55,614 nt of DNA from assembly GCA_964469155.1 (NCBI GenBank), contig CAYXXU010000022.1, positions 1-55,614 on the forward strand, read 5' to 3'. Under the pieces are notes generated by a model. It was given only the letters and a program-made list of their open reading frames with translations, searched no databases and was not told the DNA's origin. Shown here in pieces: positions 7,472-16,623 of the stretch (position 1 is the first letter of the stretch; every line of letters begins with the position of its first letter). The position numbers and the translations under genes are program-made. Source of the stretch: CAIWKO01 sp964469155 (lineage in GTDB: Bacteria > Bacteroidota > Bacteroidia > Bacteroidales > CAIWKO01).

Positions 7472-9748
7472 ATGAAAAAACTAATCCTCGCCGGCCTTTT
7501 TATTGTCAGTATTTTAAGCGGATTTGCCCAACAACAGGGACTAGTTAAACCCTTCCCGTATCTGTATGATGATGTTCTAATCAGGCAAAAATCCCTGGAG
7601 GATCCCAACCTGGCTTCGAAGTATGTTATTTATGAGGAAAATCTCAAACAGATCATTGCCTCCATGCAAACCAACGAAAACAAAAGTGGATACAAAACCG
7701 ATACCCTCATCAATGGCAGACGTATCATTCCGGTGGTTTTCCATATTGTTCATAATGGCGGCCCGGAAAACATAAGCCGTGAGCAGATTGAAGATGCCAT
7801 ATCGCTGATCAATATCGATTACAATAAGCTCAATGCCGATACAGGCACCGGTCATACGTATCCTGATTTCACCGCTTTGCGCGCCGACTGCCAGATAGAA
7901 TTCAGGCTCGCCAAACTCGATCCGGCCGGCAATTGCACCGATGGCATCATCCGCCATTTCGACCCCCAGACCAACTATGGGTATTTTACAACCATGACTG
8001 ATTATTGCTGGCATCCGAGTCGTTATCTGAATATTTTCACCGTCAATTTCATTTATCCCGAAGGAATTTCGTTGCCCGATGGCGCTTTTATCGGAGGCAT
8101 GTCGCCCTTCCCTCCCAGCAATACCTTATCACAGGCACTCACCGGAGGAGATACCCTTGCCGATGGCGTTTTGATACGTCATGACGGAATCGGGAGCATA
8201 GGAACAGCAACCACTTTGGGCGGTATGCCTATCAACGCTTTGAACCGAACCTTTACCCATGAAAGCGGACATTACTTTAATCTTTACCATCCTTTTCAGA
8301 CCGGACCGCTTTGTGTTTTGTTTGGAAGCGACGGATGCGGCTCCAGCATTTTAGGCTGCGGCGATGAAGTAGCCGATACCCCTCCGGTACAAACAGCCTC
8401 CCAAAATACCTCCATCAACTGTTATGCACCGGGAAGCCGCAACACCTGCACCAACGACAATCCCGATAAACCTGACATGATTGAGAATTATATGGACTAT
8501 CAGTGGGGTTATTGTACCAACCTTTTCACACAAGGGCAACTGGCCCGTATCAATGCAACCATGCAGGCCGACCGGAAAAAACTCTGGTCGAAAGAAAATC
8601 TGATACTTACCGGAGTTATGGATACTACCCCTTCGCATTGTGCGCCCATTGCAGAGTTTATTGTGAACTCAAAACTGGTGTGTGCCGGAGGGAATCTCCA
8701 GTTCACCGATTTTTCCTATTCGGGGCAGGCTCAGAGTTGGAGCTGGACCTTCGACGGGGGAACCCCTTCAACATCAACCGATCAGAATCCTTTGGTCACC
8801 TATAACACACCCGGCATCTACAGTGTAACCCTGAAAGCCATCAATGCCAACGGAAGCGATTCAATCATGAAACAAGACCTGGTTACCGTGAAACCCCTCA
8901 CCGGAAGCGTGCAGGCTCCTTTTACGGAAGATTTCGAGGCAGTGAACCTGAACAATGGCTGGTATGTGAACAATGATGCCGGAAATGCATGGGAAATAAC
9001 CGATACGGCTTTTTACTCCGGAACAAAATCCATTCGCTTGAAAAATTTCACAGGCAATAATGCCGGAAGTTTCGACGAATTTATCACCCCTGCTTACGAC
9101 ATGACCTTATTACCTACCGATGGAACCCCTATGATCAAGTTCCGCCTGGCCTATGCAGGAAAGATCAATGCCGGAACCATCGTCACCCCGTCCGATACCT
9201 CCTTCGATGCTTTGAAAATGTTTGTTTCTGTTGATTGCGGAGAATCCTGGTCGGAGAAATATTCCGAAGCCGGCATTGCTCTCAGCAGTACCAATGCCGT
9301 TTCGGGCAGTTTTGCCCCTGCCTCAACCGCAGAATGGAAACTGGTGAGCAGGCCTTTGCCTTATTCTTACCTGAGCAACAATCATGTGATGTTCAAATTT
9401 GTATTTCATGCCAATGCCGGCAACAACCTGTATATTGACGATATCAACATCACAGGCTCTACCGTGGGATTCGACGAGAATGCCCTGGCCAGACTGAATT
9501 TCAATATTCAGCCCAACCCGGTTTCCGATATTTCTGAAATGCTGTTCAACCTCGAACTGCCTGCACAGACTAAAATTGTGGTGTACGATGTGCTGGGCAA
9601 GGAAGTGAAAACCATTGTCAGCCAAAAGTTAGGCGCCGGACCGCATGTCTATACCATAAGTAAATCCGACCTGGGTAGTAATGGCGTTTATTTCGTCCGT
9701 GCCGAATTTGAAGGAAATATTATGGTCAGGAAGATAGTGGTGGAATAA
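7472..9748 (+). CDS. T9SS-secreted M43 (pappalysin-type) zinc metalloprotease with PKD domain
   Basis: A secreted protease of 758 residues from the ATG at 7472. The in-frame ATG at 7442 would add ten residues before the signal peptide and is less likely. The signal peptide is about residues 1-20 (MKKLILAGLF...GFAQQ). The zinc site HESGHYFNLYH supplies ligands H263, H267 and H273 with catalytic E264; ENYMDYQWGYC supplies the Met-turn expected in M43 metzincins. A PKD-like domain spans ~395-475. A beta-sandwich of carbohydrate- or adhesion-binding type follows. The last ~80 residues (IQPNPVSDISEM..., ending MVRKIVVE) are a type A T9SS sorting domain. Expected to be surface-attached or extracellular. 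Confidence 0.9.
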   Translation: MKKLILAGLFIVSILSGFAQQQGLVKPFPYLYDDVLIRQKSLEDPNLASKYVIYEENLKQIIASMQTNENKSGYKTDTLINGRRIIPVVFHIVHNGGPENISREQIEDAISLINIDYNKLNADTGTGHTYPDFTALRADCQIEFRLAKLDPAGNCTDGIIRHFDPQTNYGYFTTMTDYCWHPSRYLNIFTVNFIYPEGISLPDGAFIGGMSPFPPSNTLSQALTGGDTLADGVLIRHDGIGSIGTATTLGGMPINALNRTFTHESGHYFNLYHPFQTGPLCVLFGSDGCGSSILGCGDEVADTPPVQTASQNTSINCYAPGSRNTCTNDNPDKPDMIENYMDYQWGYCTNLFTQGQLARINATMQADRKKLWSKENLILTGVMDTTPSHCAPIAEFIVNSKLVCAGGNLQFTDFSYSGQAQSWSWTFDGGTPSTSTDQNPLVTYNTPGIYSVTLKAINANGSDSIMKQDLVTVKPLTGSVQAPFTEDFEAVNLNNGWYVNNDAGNAWEITDTAFYSGTKSIRLKNFTGNNAGSFDEFITPAYDMTLLPTDGTPMIKFRLAYAGKINAGTIVTPSDTSFDALKMFVSVDCGESWSEKYSEAGIALSSTNAVSGSFAPASTAEWKLVSRPLPYSYLSNNHVMFKFVFHANAGNNLYIDDINITGSTVGFDENALARLNFNIQPNPVSDISEMLFNLELPAQTKIVVYDVLGKEVKTIVSQKLGAGPHVYTISKSDLGSNGVYFVRAEFEGNIMVRKIVVE

Positions 9749-9756
9749 GTTTTTTC

Positions 9757-9837
9757 CTTTTCCGTCACTCAGAGCAGGCAGGTAATATCTAATAGGTTTA
9801 TTATATACAAACGCCGGGGCGAAGTACGACGGAAAAG
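9757..9837. repeat. Widely spaced inverted repeat
   Basis: The arms CTTTTCCGTC (9757-9766) and GACGGAAAAG (9828-9837) are a perfect 10-bp inverted repeat with a 61-nt spacer, just after the protease stop. The role is unclear; it may be a weak transcription end. Confidence 0.4.
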
Positions 9838-9924
9838 AGAGTCTTTAAAAATTTACAAACCGAAGCCGAACTACCCTCTTCATTTTATAACGATAACTTA
9901 ACAACACCCAAAGCCTTTTCTCAG

Positions 9925-9932
9925 TACTTTTG
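9925..9932 (+). promoter_or_regulatory. Bacteroidota -7 box (TACTTTTG)
   Basis: An exact TAnnTTTG match 22 nt before the start at 9955. No clear -33 TTTG is visible. Confidence 0.5.
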
Positions 9933-9954
9933 CAAAAAATTACTGTATCGAAGG

Positions 9955-12306
9955 ATGAGGAAGGCTCTTTTAATTTTACTACTGCTGTTGGGTAAGGGTG
10001 CGTTGGGACAACTGGCAGTAAACACTACCCTGACTCCGGCCCAGTTGATACAAAATGTATTTCTCGGAAGCGGGGTTACGGTTTCAAACATTACCTATAC
10101 CGGTGGAATCAACTCAAGAGCTTCTTTTGCCAACGGCAACAGCACCAACCTCGGATTGAACAGTGGCATACTGTTATGTACCGGAAATGCTGCCCAGATA
10201 CCCAACCCGGCCAGCTATTTTATGTCGGCCAACCTCGGTCTGGCGGGCGACGCCAACCTCAACAGCATCAACAACGGATGCCTGACCTACGATGCCTGCA
10301 TACTGCAGTTCGATTTTGTGCCTTTGTCCGATACCATCAAGTTCAAATACGTCTTCGGGTCGGAAGAGTATCCCAATTATATCTGCTCGCAGTATAACGA
10401 TGTGTTTGCCTTTTTCGTGAGCGGACAAAATCCCTCGGGCGGAAACTATAATAACTATAATATCGCCCTTATACCGGGCACAAATATGCCGGTTTCCGTA
10501 AACAGTGTGAATTCGGGCATACCCGGAAGCGGTTTCAATTCCAATGGCTGCCAGTCGCTCACCTATTCAAACTATTTTGTGAACAATGCCGCCATCAATG
10601 GGGCCGGCATTGCCTTCGGGGGATTCACCAGGCCATTGGTGGCCAAATGCCATGTGGTTCCCTGCCAGACCTATCATCTGAAAATGGCTGTGGCCGACGG
10701 ATACAACGGCTTATACGACTCAGGAGTTTTTCTTGAGGCCAACAGTTTTTCGTCGAACACGATTAATGTAAGCACTTCTTACACCGACACCATCATGGGA
10801 CAATATGCCATAGAAGGCTGTTCCGACGGAATCATTTCTTTCACCACCCCTGCGCCCCTAACCACGAATATTGCTATCAACTATACTATTTCAGGCAGCG
10901 CCACCAATGGCCTGGATTATAACACCCTTTCGGGGAACCTCAATATGTCGGCAGGACAGGATTCGGTGGGTTTGCTCATACATCCTCTGGCTGACGGCCT
11001 GACCGAAGGCAACGAAACCCTTATTATTTCATTCACTATTGGCTGTACGACACTATACGATACCGTGAACATTATGGACAAAGTGACACTGAGTATAAAT
11101 GCCGGAAGCGATACAACAGTCTGCACCGGTAATGCGGCTTTGCTGTCGGCCACTGCCACAGGAGGTATCGCCCCTTTCAGCTACACCTGGAACAACGGGG
11201 CCGGAAGCGGTGTTCCACTGACGGTGACCCCTTCGGCAACGACTACTTATGTGGTAACCCTTACTGACCATTGCGCAACCACCGCTACCGATAATATTAT
11301 GGTGATCGTTGATCCTGTGACTACAGTTTCAGCCAGCGCCCTGCCCGCCTCGGTCTGCAGCGGACAAACTTCAGCGCTTTCTGCTTCGGGAGCTGTCACC
11401 TACGCGTGGATGCCGGGAAACCTGACGGGAAATAGCATTAATGTTTCACCCGCTTCCACCACCACTTATACCGTTACGGGAAGCAGCAACGCAGGCTGCA
11501 CCGGAATGGCAACGGTAACACTTGATGTTACCAATATCTCTGTATCGGCAACGGCCACGGCCGAAAACTGCGGCCATGCCGACGGAACCGCCCTGGCCGA
11601 CGCCACGGGCAATTGCGCCGGCAGTTATGTATACGCCTGGAGTTCAGGGCAAACCACGGCCTCAGCAGGCAGTCTGGCAGCCGGAAATTATACGGTGACG
11701 GTTAGCTGCAGCGGATGCTCCAATACGGCCTCCGTAACCGTGAATGAAGCGCCCGGGCCGGATGCTGATTTTATTGCCGACCCCATGGCAACCTCCATCA
11801 CCAACCCCAACATAAGCTTTGCAGATAATACAGCAGGCAACATAAGCCTTTGGTCGTGGAACCTGGGCGACGGAAGTGCGGAAACCTCTTCTTCCTTCAG
11901 CCATACTTACGGAAAAACAGGAAATTACCTGGTGACCCTCACGGTGACCGACGCATACGGATGCAGCGACTCTGTTTCGAAAACCATCATCGTGAACGAT
12001 TTTTATACGCTCTATATTCCCAATGCCTTCACGCCTAACGGCGACAGGGTGAACGATGTGTTTGCGCCCAGCGGCACCAACGTAGATGCCGAACATTTCG
12101 AAATGACCATCTTCAACCGTTGGGGAAGCGTGGTGTTCAATACCCGCAAATGGACGGGCAATTCCTGCGAGGGATGGAACGGCAGCATCAACAACAGCGG
12201 CACTTACGAAAAGGCCGTAACGGGTGTTTACGTTTACAGGATACACGCCGGGAACCAATACGAAGGGTTTAAGGATTACCTGGGAGGCGTAACGCTGATT
12301 CAGTAA
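9955..12306 (+). CDS. T9SS type B cargo protein with choice-of-anchor L domain
   Basis: A surface or secreted protein of 783 residues. Signal peptide ~1-18. Residues ~20-270 match the choice-of-anchor L domain (GILLCTG, FKYVFGSEEYPNY, DVFAFFVSG, LKMAVADGYNGLYDSGVFLEA). Ig-like and PKD-like repeats rich in Thr/Ser follow (~380-690, including the PKD signature LWSWNLGDGS...YGKTGNYLVTLTVTD). The C-terminal ~90 residues (YIPNAFTPNGDRVNDVF ... IFNRWGSVVF ... GVYVYRI) are the gliding-motility-associated CHU_C domain, the type B T9SS signal. Such proteins are often large adhesins. The gene is visibly GC-richer than most of the window. The ligand is unknown. Confidence 0.9.
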   Translation: MRKALLILLLLLGKGALGQLAVNTTLTPAQLIQNVFLGSGVTVSNITYTGGINSRASFANGNSTNLGLNSGILLCTGNAAQIPNPASYFMSANLGLAGDANLNSINNGCLTYDACILQFDFVPLSDTIKFKYVFGSEEYPNYICSQYNDVFAFFVSGQNPSGGNYNNYNIALIPGTNMPVSVNSVNSGIPGSGFNSNGCQSLTYSNYFVNNAAINGAGIAFGGFTRPLVAKCHVVPCQTYHLKMAVADGYNGLYDSGVFLEANSFSSNTINVSTSYTDTIMGQYAIEGCSDGIISFTTPAPLTTNIAINYTISGSATNGLDYNTLSGNLNMSAGQDSVGLLIHPLADGLTEGNETLIISFTIGCTTLYDTVNIMDKVTLSINAGSDTTVCTGNAALLSATATGGIAPFSYTWNNGAGSGVPLTVTPSATTTYVVTLTDHCATTATDNIMVIVDPVTTVSASALPASVCSGQTSALSASGAVTYAWMPGNLTGNSINVSPASTTTYTVTGSSNAGCTGMATVTLDVTNISVSATATAENCGHADGTALADATGNCAGSYVYAWSSGQTTASAGSLAAGNYTVTVSCSGCSNTASVTVNEAPGPDADFIADPMATSITNPNISFADNTAGNISLWSWNLGDGSAETSSSFSHTYGKTGNYLVTLTVTDAYGCSDSVSKTIIVNDFYTLYIPNAFTPNGDRVNDVFAPSGTNVDAEHFEMTIFNRWGSVVFNTRKWTGNSCEGWNGSINNSGTYEKAVTGVYVYRIHAGNQYEGFKDYLGGVTLIQ

Positions 12307-12709
12307 TTCCGCAGGGGAATTAAATCAGACATTGTTAAGCCCCATAGGTGGCGGCATTTTTAATATTGCTGGAATTCGACGTAATAATAATTGTTTTTCT
12401 AAGGATTATTACGAAATTTCTTGTTCTCTTGGTGAATCTTTGTGGCTTTGTGGCGAAAAAAATTGCCACTAAGTCTTCGCAGTTTAAGAACCAAACCTCA
12501 AAACAGATAATCTGGACTGACAACCATTTATTTCCCGCTGATCTCGCTGATTTACGCAGATTATTTTCCAGGTTCCTATCAGCGATTATCTGCGGAATCT
12601 GCGGGAACTCCTAAATACCATACGTCGAACTCTTGTTAATATAGACTGGCCAGATTTGAAGTCGAAAAACCTCATTCCGGTCAATCATTGATGATGCTCC
12701 GTCTCAATT
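12307..12709. repeat. Gene-free stretch with dispersed-type intergenic repeats
   Basis: No credible gene. At 12532-12561 and 12578-12606 two ~30-bp arms (starting TTCCCGCTGATC and ending ATCTGCGGGAA) form an imperfect inverted repeat rich in GCTGATTT/CGCAGATT words. Such sequences recur between genes in many Bacteroidota. At 12431-12456 CTTTGTGGCTTTGTGGCG is another such short repeat. A related, worn CGCAAATCTACGCGGATT word occurs at 15175-15192. Confidence 0.5.
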
Positions 12710-14068
12710 CTATTTTTTGTCGGCGCTTTTATACAGCACCTCCAGTATCTTTACCATGGCGAGGGTGTCGAGGTGGCAGTAATCCTGCAGGTTTTTGCGG
12801 GTATGTTCCATAGTTTCCGGATCTTCGCAGTAATAGAGATCGAGAAAGGCGTTGCTGGCGGCCATGCCCTCGCCTATTTCAAGGTCTTCGTACGAGAAAT
12901 CGGGGCAGAGCGCCGGCAATACTTTCTTGATGGAAGAAGAGCCTTCCATGTTCTCAGAGCGGTAAATATCCCTTTTGAATGGAATGATCAGATCGGCCAT
13001 GCGGTCGGTGACGGATTGAAGTGCAGCGGCATATTGCGGAAAGTCCCTCTGCATCTCGGCTATACGACTCTTTTCGAAAGGCAGGTGATAGGCCAGGATG
13101 GTTGCAGCAGGGCGGGTCTGTTCGATAAGTTGTTCGATGAGTGCGGGACGTGGATCTATAGCCGGGTTGCTTTCCGCCAGGTAATATTGGTGATGCAGGG
13201 CTCCGCCTTTTTCATCCTGATGATGCAGGGAATACTGAAAAGGCAACTGCTGGTAGGGCCGCGATTCGTCGAAGAGGGGAATGCCCGGCATGATGGTCTC
13301 GAAGTCGAGATAATATAAGGGATATTGTATGTGTCCGAGAAATTCCCGCAAAGGTTCCGTATCTATAACGGCTTCGCTGCTGAGCACAGGCGGAACTTCA
13401 GCCACCGGAGGGTGCAGGGCCGAACAGTAATCAAAGAAATCGCAATGATAAGGTTTTTCGCATTGGGGACCCATGGGGATTTCGGGTTCACCGCCTTCGA
13501 GCATCTGAAGCAATTCGGGGATCTTATGCTTAATCTCGTCCTGCAGGGCAAGCACCCCGGGAAGTATGCTTTCGGGCAGGAAAAGCCGGTTCACCTCCAG
13601 GGGGCCACGGCGCACATAATCGCGGTTGAAGTGCATCAGAAAGGCATCGCTCAGGGGAAGCCCGCTGCCTTTGGCGACATAATACTGAACCGCCACATCC
13701 TTAATATGCTCGGGTTTTACGCCGTTGGTACTCTTCATCTCGTACAACTGCCATTGGCCTTCGTGTTTGTGCAGTATGTCGACTGCTACCAGGGTGTTTT
13801 CGAAGATAAAGGTAGCCTCGTATATGGTTTCCACACCCTCACGTATGAACTGTTGGGTTCGTTTTGCCGAAGCATATCCCGGAAGGGCTTCCAGTATGGC
13901 CAGCCTGCCACCGGGGAAATAATCGCGTGCCAGCTCTCCGGCACTGGTGCCGCGGGCAAAGATCTTTTGGGTGGCTTCGGGGATGAATTGTTCGGAACGC
14001 TTATGGGCGTAAAGCCATAAGGAACGGTGGCAATTGCTGCCGCGGGTGAATCTCGATTTTGATAACAC
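12710..14068 (-). CDS. DUF2779 protein: Cas4-like PD-(D/E)XK nuclease fused to a DEDD-type exonuclease
   Basis: 452 residues, GTG start; no ATG is available upstream before an in-frame TGA. The N-terminal half looks like a Cas4/RecB-type nuclease: D97 (AVDIL) and E110-M-K112 (YEMKS) form the PD-(D/E)XK core. Cys13 plus C203, C209 and C215 have the one-plus-three spacing of an iron-sulfur cluster in Cas4/AddB proteins. The C-terminal half (~250-445) resembles an RNase H-fold 3'-5' exonuclease: YLDFET (D255, E257), AYHLPFEKSRI, and D434 near the end. This architecture corresponds to DUF2779. The cellular role is uncharacterised; DNA repair or defence is inference. No cas genes are nearby. The gene is GC-rich and followed upstream by the aldo/keto reductase gene on the same strand. 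Confidence 0.8.
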   Translation of the reverse strand: MLSKSRFTRGSNCHRSLWLYAHKRSEQFIPEATQKIFARGTSAGELARDYFPGGRLAILEALPGYASAKRTQQFIREGVETIYEATFIFENTLVAVDILHKHEGQWQLYEMKSTNGVKPEHIKDVAVQYYVAKGSGLPLSDAFLMHFNRDYVRRGPLEVNRLFLPESILPGVLALQDEIKHKIPELLQMLEGGEPEIPMGPQCEKPYHCDFFDYCSALHPPVAEVPPVLSSEAVIDTEPLREFLGHIQYPLYYLDFETIMPGIPLFDESRPYQQLPFQYSLHHQDEKGGALHHQYYLAESNPAIDPRPALIEQLIEQTRPAATILAYHLPFEKSRIAEMQRDFPQYAAALQSVTDRMADLIIPFKRDIYRSENMEGSSSIKKVLPALCPDFSYEDLEIGEGMAASNAFLDLYYCEDPETMEHTRKNLQDYCHLDTLAMVKILEVLYKSADKK

Positions 14069-14122
14069 TGGGTCCGGTATCTTAATTCATAAAAGTAAAC
14101 AAACTTGTCTGCAACAACCTTA

Positions 14123-15097
14123 TCATTTGAATATCGAACTTTCAACATCGAGGCGCGCCATATCTTCGTCAGACAGGCGGAAGGTCATGGCGCCGGTGTT
14201 CTCGCTCACATGATGCTCTTTGGTAGCTCCGGGTATGGCAACCACCGTTTCGCCGTGAAAATGTATCAGCCAGTTGAGGGCGATCTGGGAAGTCGAAACC
14301 TTGTATTTCTGTGCCAGTTCCTTGATGAGGTTGATAAGCGGGAGGCTTTTTGCCAGGCCGGCCGGTTTGAATTTCGAACTGTATTTGCGGAAGCCGATGT
14401 TCTTCAGCAACTCCGGATCGTCGTGGAACTTGCCCGTGACCAAACCCTGCGCCAAAGGGGAATAGGCAATGATGGTGATGCCGAGTTTCTTTGCCAGATC
14501 CATCACACCACTCGATTCTATGCGGCGGTCGAGGAGGCTGTAAGGCATCTGGTTGGTGGCCAGAGGAATGCCTTTTTTGTCGAGGGCCTCCCAGGCGTGC
14601 TGCATTTTCTCCGCATTGAAATTGCTGACGCCTATGCTATTGATCAGCTTCCGGTCGAGCAGTTGCGCCATGGCTTCCACTTCGCTCTTTTCGTTCGAAA
14701 AGCCCCAGGGCTGATGCACCTGATAGAGATCTATGGGATAAGGCGAAAGGTTTTTGATGCGTTCGTCTATGGTCTTTGCGATGTTGGAAGCAAAGCGGAA
14801 CATGGGCCACCATTTGGTGGCAATGATCACCTCACCGGGCTTTTTGCCTCCAGCCTGCAGGGCCCTGGATAGGGCTTTTTCCGATTCGCCCTTGCCGTAA
14901 ACTTCGGCGGTATCGAACCAGTTGATGCCACCTTCGAGGGAAAGTGACACCACTTTGAAGATGAGTTCGTCAGACAGTGTGGGCCAGAATTTACCGGCCA
15001 GGTTGTTCTGCTTGCTGAACTGCCAGCAACCCAGCCCTATGGGGGTTACCATGATGCCGCTGCGACCCAGCGGACGGAGTTGAATATTATTTTCCAT
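14123..15097 (-). CDS. Aldo/keto reductase
   Basis: A cytosolic NADPH-dependent (beta/alpha)8 oxidoreductase of 324 residues. The catalytic tetrad is present: D62 and Y67 in FDTAEVYG, K95 in IIATKWW, and H128 in YQVHQPW. SNFNAEKM and the C-terminal cofactor motif (IPGATKEHHVSEN) fit the general aldo/keto reductase family. It lies 54 nt upstream of the DUF2779 gene on the same strand and may be co-transcribed, although the functions are not obviously linked. Substrate unknown. Confidence 0.9.
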   Translation of the reverse strand: MENNIQLRPLGRSGIMVTPIGLGCWQFSKQNNLAGKFWPTLSDELIFKVVSLSLEGGINWFDTAEVYGKGESEKALSRALQAGGKKPGEVIIATKWWPMFRFASNIAKTIDERIKNLSPYPIDLYQVHQPWGFSNEKSEVEAMAQLLDRKLINSIGVSNFNAEKMQHAWEALDKKGIPLATNQMPYSLLDRRIESSGVMDLAKKLGITIIAYSPLAQGLVTGKFHDDPELLKNIGFRKYSSKFKPAGLAKSLPLINLIKELAQKYKVSTSQIALNWLIHFHGETVVAIPGATKEHHVSENTGAMTFRLSDEDMARLDVESSIFK

Positions 15098-15244
15098 TGT
15101 GTTTTCTAATTGATGAATAAAGGTAGTTATTTTTTGGGGATTTGGGGATTAATAAAAATCTTAGTTTGGGTAGACGCAAATCTACGCGGATTTTTATGAT
15201 CTTTTATGATGATGGGCGCGGATAGGGAAACGATCAGGAGTGAT

Positions 15245-15277
15245 AGTGATAGCCTCACTCAAAGTGAGACTATCACT
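15245..15277. repeat. Palindromic repeat, copy 1
   Basis: Arms of 15 nt (AGTGATAGCCTCACT / AGTGAGACTATCACT, one mismatch) around loop CAA, followed by TTTT. A near-identical copy lies at 15394-15426. Confidence 0.85.
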
Positions 15278-15296
15278 TTTTAAAACAGAATCCCTT

Positions 15297-15362
15297 GCAC
15301 GGCTTCAAGCCGTTATACGACTATTTTTAAGAACCCCTCCCGGCCTCTCCAAAAAGGGGAGG
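15297..15362. repeat. Two short dispersed-type intergenic repeats
   Basis: GCACGGCTTCAAGCCGTTATACG (15297-15319) is a worn member of the REP-like palindrome seen at 22855 and 24095. The next stretch, 15333-15362, has CCCCTCCCGGCC / AAAAGGGGAGG arms forming a hairpin. Together they fill the space between the paired palindromes at 15245 and 15394. Confidence 0.5.
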
Positions 15363-15393
15363 TGTCTGATTGCCCGGTTTCTTTATCCATGAT

Positions 15394-15426
15394 AGTGATA
15401 GCCTCACTTTGAGTGAGACTATCACT
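15394..15426. repeat. Palindromic repeat, copy 2
   Basis: The same 15-nt arms as at 15245-15277 with loop TTG instead of CAA, so the two copies can be read as direct or inverted. It ends 7 nt before the stop of the minus-strand gene 15433-16611 and may act as its transcription end. Confidence 0.85.
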
Positions 15427-15432
15427 TTTTAT

Positions 15433-16611
15433 TTATCCAACCTCTTTCTCCATATAAAGCTGTAGCGTCGTGGTTTTGCCCGCTTCTATGCTCAGGTTGA
15501 AGTTGAGAGGTTTTTTATCCTCCAGAAACAAGGTGCCCTGATAGTTTCCGGGGGCAATACCGTCGAGGTAGTCTTCCCCGTCTTCATCGGTGGTGTCGGA
15601 ATGTTCCAGTCCGGGAATGCTTACGACTACTCCGGAAAGGGGTTCCTGGGTTTCGGTGTCGTAAACCATCAGGCTCATGATGCCGGTGGTGGTTTCGGGG
15701 TCGGTGTCTGGCTGAACCTTCAGTGTTAATGCCACCTGCAGTTTCTCAATATGATTTTCATCAATGCCTATATCTGCTTTACTAAAAGTCTTATATTCGT
15801 CATGCTCGGCCGTCAGGGTATAATTTCCCTTTTCAAGACTGTAAAAACGCACATACCCTTTCTTACTGCTGTAGGCAACATGCTTCCTCTCTCCCTTTAC
15901 CAGCGTCACCTCTATTTTGCGCAGTTCAACCCCGGTGGCTTTATCGGTAAACTTCCCCACCAGCGAAATCTTCCTCACACCTTCCGGGCTGCCTATCTTG
16001 ATCACTTCCTCCCACTTACTGTATAAATGTCCGAAATACGACTGTATCACCTTCCCTATGTGATTTTTGATCACATCCAGTTCATCCAGCAAACCCGGTA
16101 TCGGATCCGTTCCTTCGGCTTTTTTCTCCTTAATCTCTTCTTTCGGCGCATTCAATATCTTTTTATAATCTTTCAACACATCCTCCATTTCTGTGAAATC
16201 AGCGGCCTCTATCTCCGTCAGTATACTTTCATTTTCTTTCATCAGTTTATAAAGGTCGTTGGCTTTTCCGTAAACAGCCCCATCCTTGCCCTTTATTATA
16301 AAACTCAGGGGCTTATCCAGTGCCGCCGACACATCCGGATGTCCTGTCAGAAAAGCCTGGGTCGAGCCACGGTTGGCATATTTCCATATCGTTTCTCCGG
16401 TCAGGTTACGGTGATAGCTCTTGTCCCCTGTAATATAGCCGGTCTGCTCATACTGCTTTTGTTTCGCAGCGCCAATCAGGGCCATGCTATCGTTAAACCT
16501 TGTTTTTAGTGAACCATACAATGTATTGGTCACCAACTCCGTGTCATTAGCTAACAAAAAATCCGATGCTCTTTCGTTGGCCTTGTCTCTTACAATTTGA
16601 ATTTTATGCAT
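15433..16611 (-). CDS. Unknown protein with two carboxypeptidase-regulatory-like beta domains
   Basis: 392 residues without signal peptide or membrane helix, so apparently cytoplasmic. Residues 1-205 are mostly alpha-helical and not recognised. Residues ~215-295 (VGKFTDKATGVELRKIEVTL...GYVRFYSLEKGNYTLTAEHDEYKT) and ~305-390 (SLMVYDTETQEPLSGVVVSI...EDGEDYLDGIAPGNYQGTL) each have the GxVxDxxTxxPLxGVxVxV...GxYxLxV pattern of carboxypeptidase-regulatory / CNA-B-like folds. Those are usually extracellular, so their presence in a protein without a signal is odd. It starts 12 nt after the stop of the heptad-repeat gene, so the two almost certainly form an operon. Function unknown. Confidence 0.7.
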   Translation of the reverse strand: MHKIQIVRDKANERASDFLLANDTELVTNTLYGSLKTRFNDSMALIGAAKQKQYEQTGYITGDKSYHRNLTGETIWKYANRGSTQAFLTGHPDVSAALDKPLSFIIKGKDGAVYGKANDLYKLMKENESILTEIEAADFTEMEDVLKDYKKILNAPKEEIKEKKAEGTDPIPGLLDELDVIKNHIGKVIQSYFGHLYSKWEEVIKIGSPEGVRKISLVGKFTDKATGVELRKIEVTLVKGERKHVAYSSKKGYVRFYSLEKGNYTLTAEHDEYKTFSKADIGIDENHIEKLQVALTLKVQPDTDPETTTGIMSLMVYDTETQEPLSGVVVSIPGLEHSDTTDEDGEDYLDGIAPGNYQGTLFLEDKKPLNFNLSIEAGKTTTLQLYMEKEVG

Positions 16612-16623
16612 TTTAATTAAGTT

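Noticed and set aside
12348..12614. An 88-codon plus-strand frame in the gap after the T9SS type B gene
   Set aside because: It consists mostly of intergenic repeat sequence (CTTTGTGGC and GCTGATTT words) and has no recognisable protein pattern or leader.
12710..14068. A CRISPR Cas4 gene
   Set aside because: The protein carries an additional exonuclease-like domain typical of DUF2779, and there is no cas1, cas2 or array in the window.
13325..14872. Long plus-strand frames opposite the DUF2779 and aldo/keto reductase genes
   Set aside because: They are shadows in GC-rich DNA; the minus-strand proteins have complete family motifs.
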